From: DSBX01 sp046484845
GTDB taxonomy: Bacteria > Hydrothermota > Tepidihabitantia > Tepidihabitantales > Tepidihabitantaceae
DNA: 26,207 nt
Direction: 5' to 3'
NCBI GenBank assembly: GCA_046484845.1
Contig: JAWOIB010000019.1
Span: 1-26,207, forward strand
Part shown: positions 25,318 to 26,207 of the stretch, one piece after another
How positions within the stretch are numbered: the first letter of the stretch is position 1
Layout of the letters: each line of letters begins with the position of its first letter
The notes under the pieces: model-generated
Databases searched by the model: none
The model's input: the letters and a program-made list of their open reading frames with translations, nothing else
Told to the model about the DNA's origin: nothing
Position numbers and translations under genes: made by a program

Positions 25318-25557
25318 ATGAAAATCCAGGTACTCGGAATCGGCTGTGCCCGCTGCCAGGAACTCGAAAAGCGGGTCCGCGACACGCTCGCGGAAATGAA
25401 CCTCGCCGCAGATGTCGAACACATCAAAGACCTCAAGACCTTCGCCGCCATGGGTGTGTTCATGACACCCGGCCTCGTCATTGATGGCAAGGTCGTCGCC
25501 CAGGGCAAGATACCCTCAAAGGACGAACTCAAGAAGCTCCTCGGCGGCGGGAGCTGA
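25318..25557 (+). CDS. Small TM0996/MTH895-type thioredoxin
   Basis: This encodes 79 residues. The ATG at 25318 has AAAGGAG about seven bases upstream. It has a minimal thioredoxin/glutaredoxin fold: MKIQVLGIGCARCQELEK with the redox pair Cys10 and Cys13, then MTPGLVIDGKVV with the cis-Pro, and PSKDELKKLL at the end. Members of this family (redox-active disulfide protein 2) often sit next to DUF318 permeases. It has no signal peptide, so it should be cytosolic. It could feed electrons to the CcdA-type carrier or carry a thiol-bound arsenical to the permease; the sequence does not decide between these. Confidence 0.9.
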   Translation: MKIQVLGIGCARCQELEKRVRDTLAEMNLAADVEHIKDLKTFAAMGVFMTPGLVIDGKVVAQGKIPSKDELKKLLGGGS

Positions 25558-25565
25558 ACCGGCTG

Positions 25566-25835
25566 GTGGCTGACGCTCCGCTCGGGGCAACCGCACCCGC
25601 CGTTCCCCGGGGCCGGTTCGCCCGGGTGCTGGCCGGGCTGTTGCGCTTCTTCGGGCTCTGGGTGGGCATAACCGGGCTCTACTCATTACCCGGCGCTATC
25701 TGTCCCTGCTGTGGTCACAGCGGTTGCCAGGTGGGCTGGGGCGGGGCCGCGATTCTCGGTGCGCTCGGCTCGCTTATCGTCCTCAAGGGCCGCCTGGTCG
25801 TGTCCGCACTGCGCGCCCGGCTCCGGAAGAGCTGA
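25566..25835 (+). CDS. Small two-helix membrane protein with a CPCC-GHSGC cysteine motif
   Basis: This encodes 89 residues from the GTG at 25566, eight bases after the previous stop. GGCGGGAGC lies about 12 bases upstream, a poor Shine-Dalgarno, and a later GTG at 25626 is possible. Two hydrophobic helices are visible (about 21-43 and 56-73). Between them is Cys46, Cys48, Cys49 and Cys54 in ICPCCGHSGCQVGWGG, and the C-terminus is basic. The cysteines would lie in the short loop at the membrane surface and could bind a metalloid or metal, or take part in thiol exchange. I do not recognise the family. Its place as last gene of the arsenic cassette is the best clue to function. Confidence 0.7.
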   Translation: MADAPLGATAPAVPRGRFARVLAGLLRFFGLWVGITGLYSLPGAICPCCGHSGCQVGWGGAAILGALGSLIVLKGRLVVSALRARLRKS

Positions 25836-25962
25836 CCCGACCGACCGGCTCCCGGCGCTCCCTGACACAGAGCTTCCGATGAGGAAGTTAGGCAATCACT
25901 TAACATTCTCCAGATATTGAGCTAATCCCTTTCAAGAGATACTGTTAGTTCACCTTCGAATT
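25836..25962. other. AT-richer spacer after the arsenic cassette
   Basis: I find no gene here. From about 25868 to 25962 the base composition falls well below that of the rest of the window. A weak hairpin (AGCTTCC and GGAAGTT at 25871-25889, 5-nt loop) lies 35 bp after the last stop codon and could contribute to termination, but no T tract follows. Confidence 0.4.
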
Positions 25963-26207
25963 CACCCCATCCCCCACCCCGGGGGCCATCCCCGGGGCTA
26001 TCCCCCCTACCGTCCCCGGGGCCGCCCCGGGGACCGTTAGGGTAGCCGTCCCGGTAGTGGTCCCGGGAGCCGCTCCGGAGATCGCCGGGGTAGCCGCTAC
26101 CCGGGCCACCCGGGCAGCCACTCCGGGAACCATCGGGACAGCCGCCCCGGGGGCCGCCCCGGGAGCGGCCGGGGGAGCGGCTACCGGGGCGGCCCGGGGA
26201 ATGCGGG
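25963..26207. repeat. Array 2 of degenerate 12-bp tandem repeats, reaching the window edge
   Basis: From 25985 there are 18 complete 12-bp units and seven further bases, with no indel. Examples are gccatccccggg, accgtccccggg, gccgtcccggta, gccactccggga and gcggcccgggga. The consensus matches array 1 (RCC-RYC-CCG-GGN), and position 5 is a pyrimidine in every unit. Its last 17 bases (26191-26207) are the exact reverse complement of 8352-8368 at the left end of array 1. Bases 25985-25998 are the reverse complement of 8549-8562 near the right end of array 1. Frames on both strands are open, without a convincing start. Confidence 0.85.

Noticed and set aside
25945..26133. Minus-strand frame of 62 codons within array 2
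   Set aside because: It is repeat translation without a ribosome-binding site, and the same stretch is open on the plus strand too.
1..26207. tRNA, rRNA, insertion sequences and attachment sites
   Set aside because: I looked in the gaps between genes and saw no cloverleaf-like sequence, transposase motif or flanking duplication. Short or divergent examples could still be missed by eye.

Overview
The window is about 26 kb of very GC-rich (roughly 70 %) bacterial DNA that looks like a fragment of an uncultured Gram-negative genome. Five secreted proteins end in a FlgD-like / Por-type C-terminal sorting domain, several carry CARDB, Kelch, beta-helix or choice-of-anchor modules, and there is a relic of an outer-membrane beta-barrel. 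That mixture suggests an FCB-type or candidate-division-WOR-3-like lineage. This is an inference from gene content, not a phylogenetic result.

Layout. 1-4438 (-): a very large secreted subtilisin, cut by the left edge inside its Kelch region. 4663-8181 (-): a secreted non-enzymatic protein carrying a closely related Kelch module and a sorting domain. 8182-8865: a promoter, an 18-unit array of degenerate 12-bp repeats, a hairpin and the decayed 3' end of an outer-membrane protein gene. 8866-10137 (-): a PKD plus YVTN-propeller lipoprotein. 10237-12284 (+): galE and asd. 12284-14251 (+): a secreted M1 metallopeptidase overlapping the asd stop. 14256-15779 (-): a beta-helix protein. 15976-16506 (+): a thioredoxin lipoprotein. 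16591-19276 (-): two more secreted, sorting-tail proteins. 19433-21517 (-): elongation factor G. 21697-25835 (+): a seven-gene arsenic cassette. 25836-26207: an AT-richer spacer and a second 12-bp array, which runs to the right edge.

The arsenic cassette is the clearest functional system. Its order is arsR, arsM, a CcdA-type electron carrier, a thioredoxin lipoprotein, an ArsP-type (DUF318) permease, a small TM0996-type thioredoxin and a two-helix membrane protein with a CPCC motif. Genes overlap or are separated by at most 15 bp. A promoter whose -10 box lies inside an 11-bp inverted repeat drives them. It reads as arsenic methylation and organoarsenical export joined to a complete cytosol-to-periplasm thiol relay.

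The most unusual sequence-level signal is the pair of 12-bp arrays at 8342-8581 and 25963-26207. They keep a strict 12-bp phase over at least 18 units with almost no two units identical. The right end of the second array is the reverse complement of the left end of the first, so they look like inverted copies of one element.

Promoters are unusually easy to read for a 70 % GC genome: ten sites of the form TTGNNN, 16-17 bp, then a TATAAT-like box. At galE, asd and arsR the -10 box ends only 6-9 bp before the ATG and no Shine-Dalgarno is seen, which predicts leaderless mRNAs.
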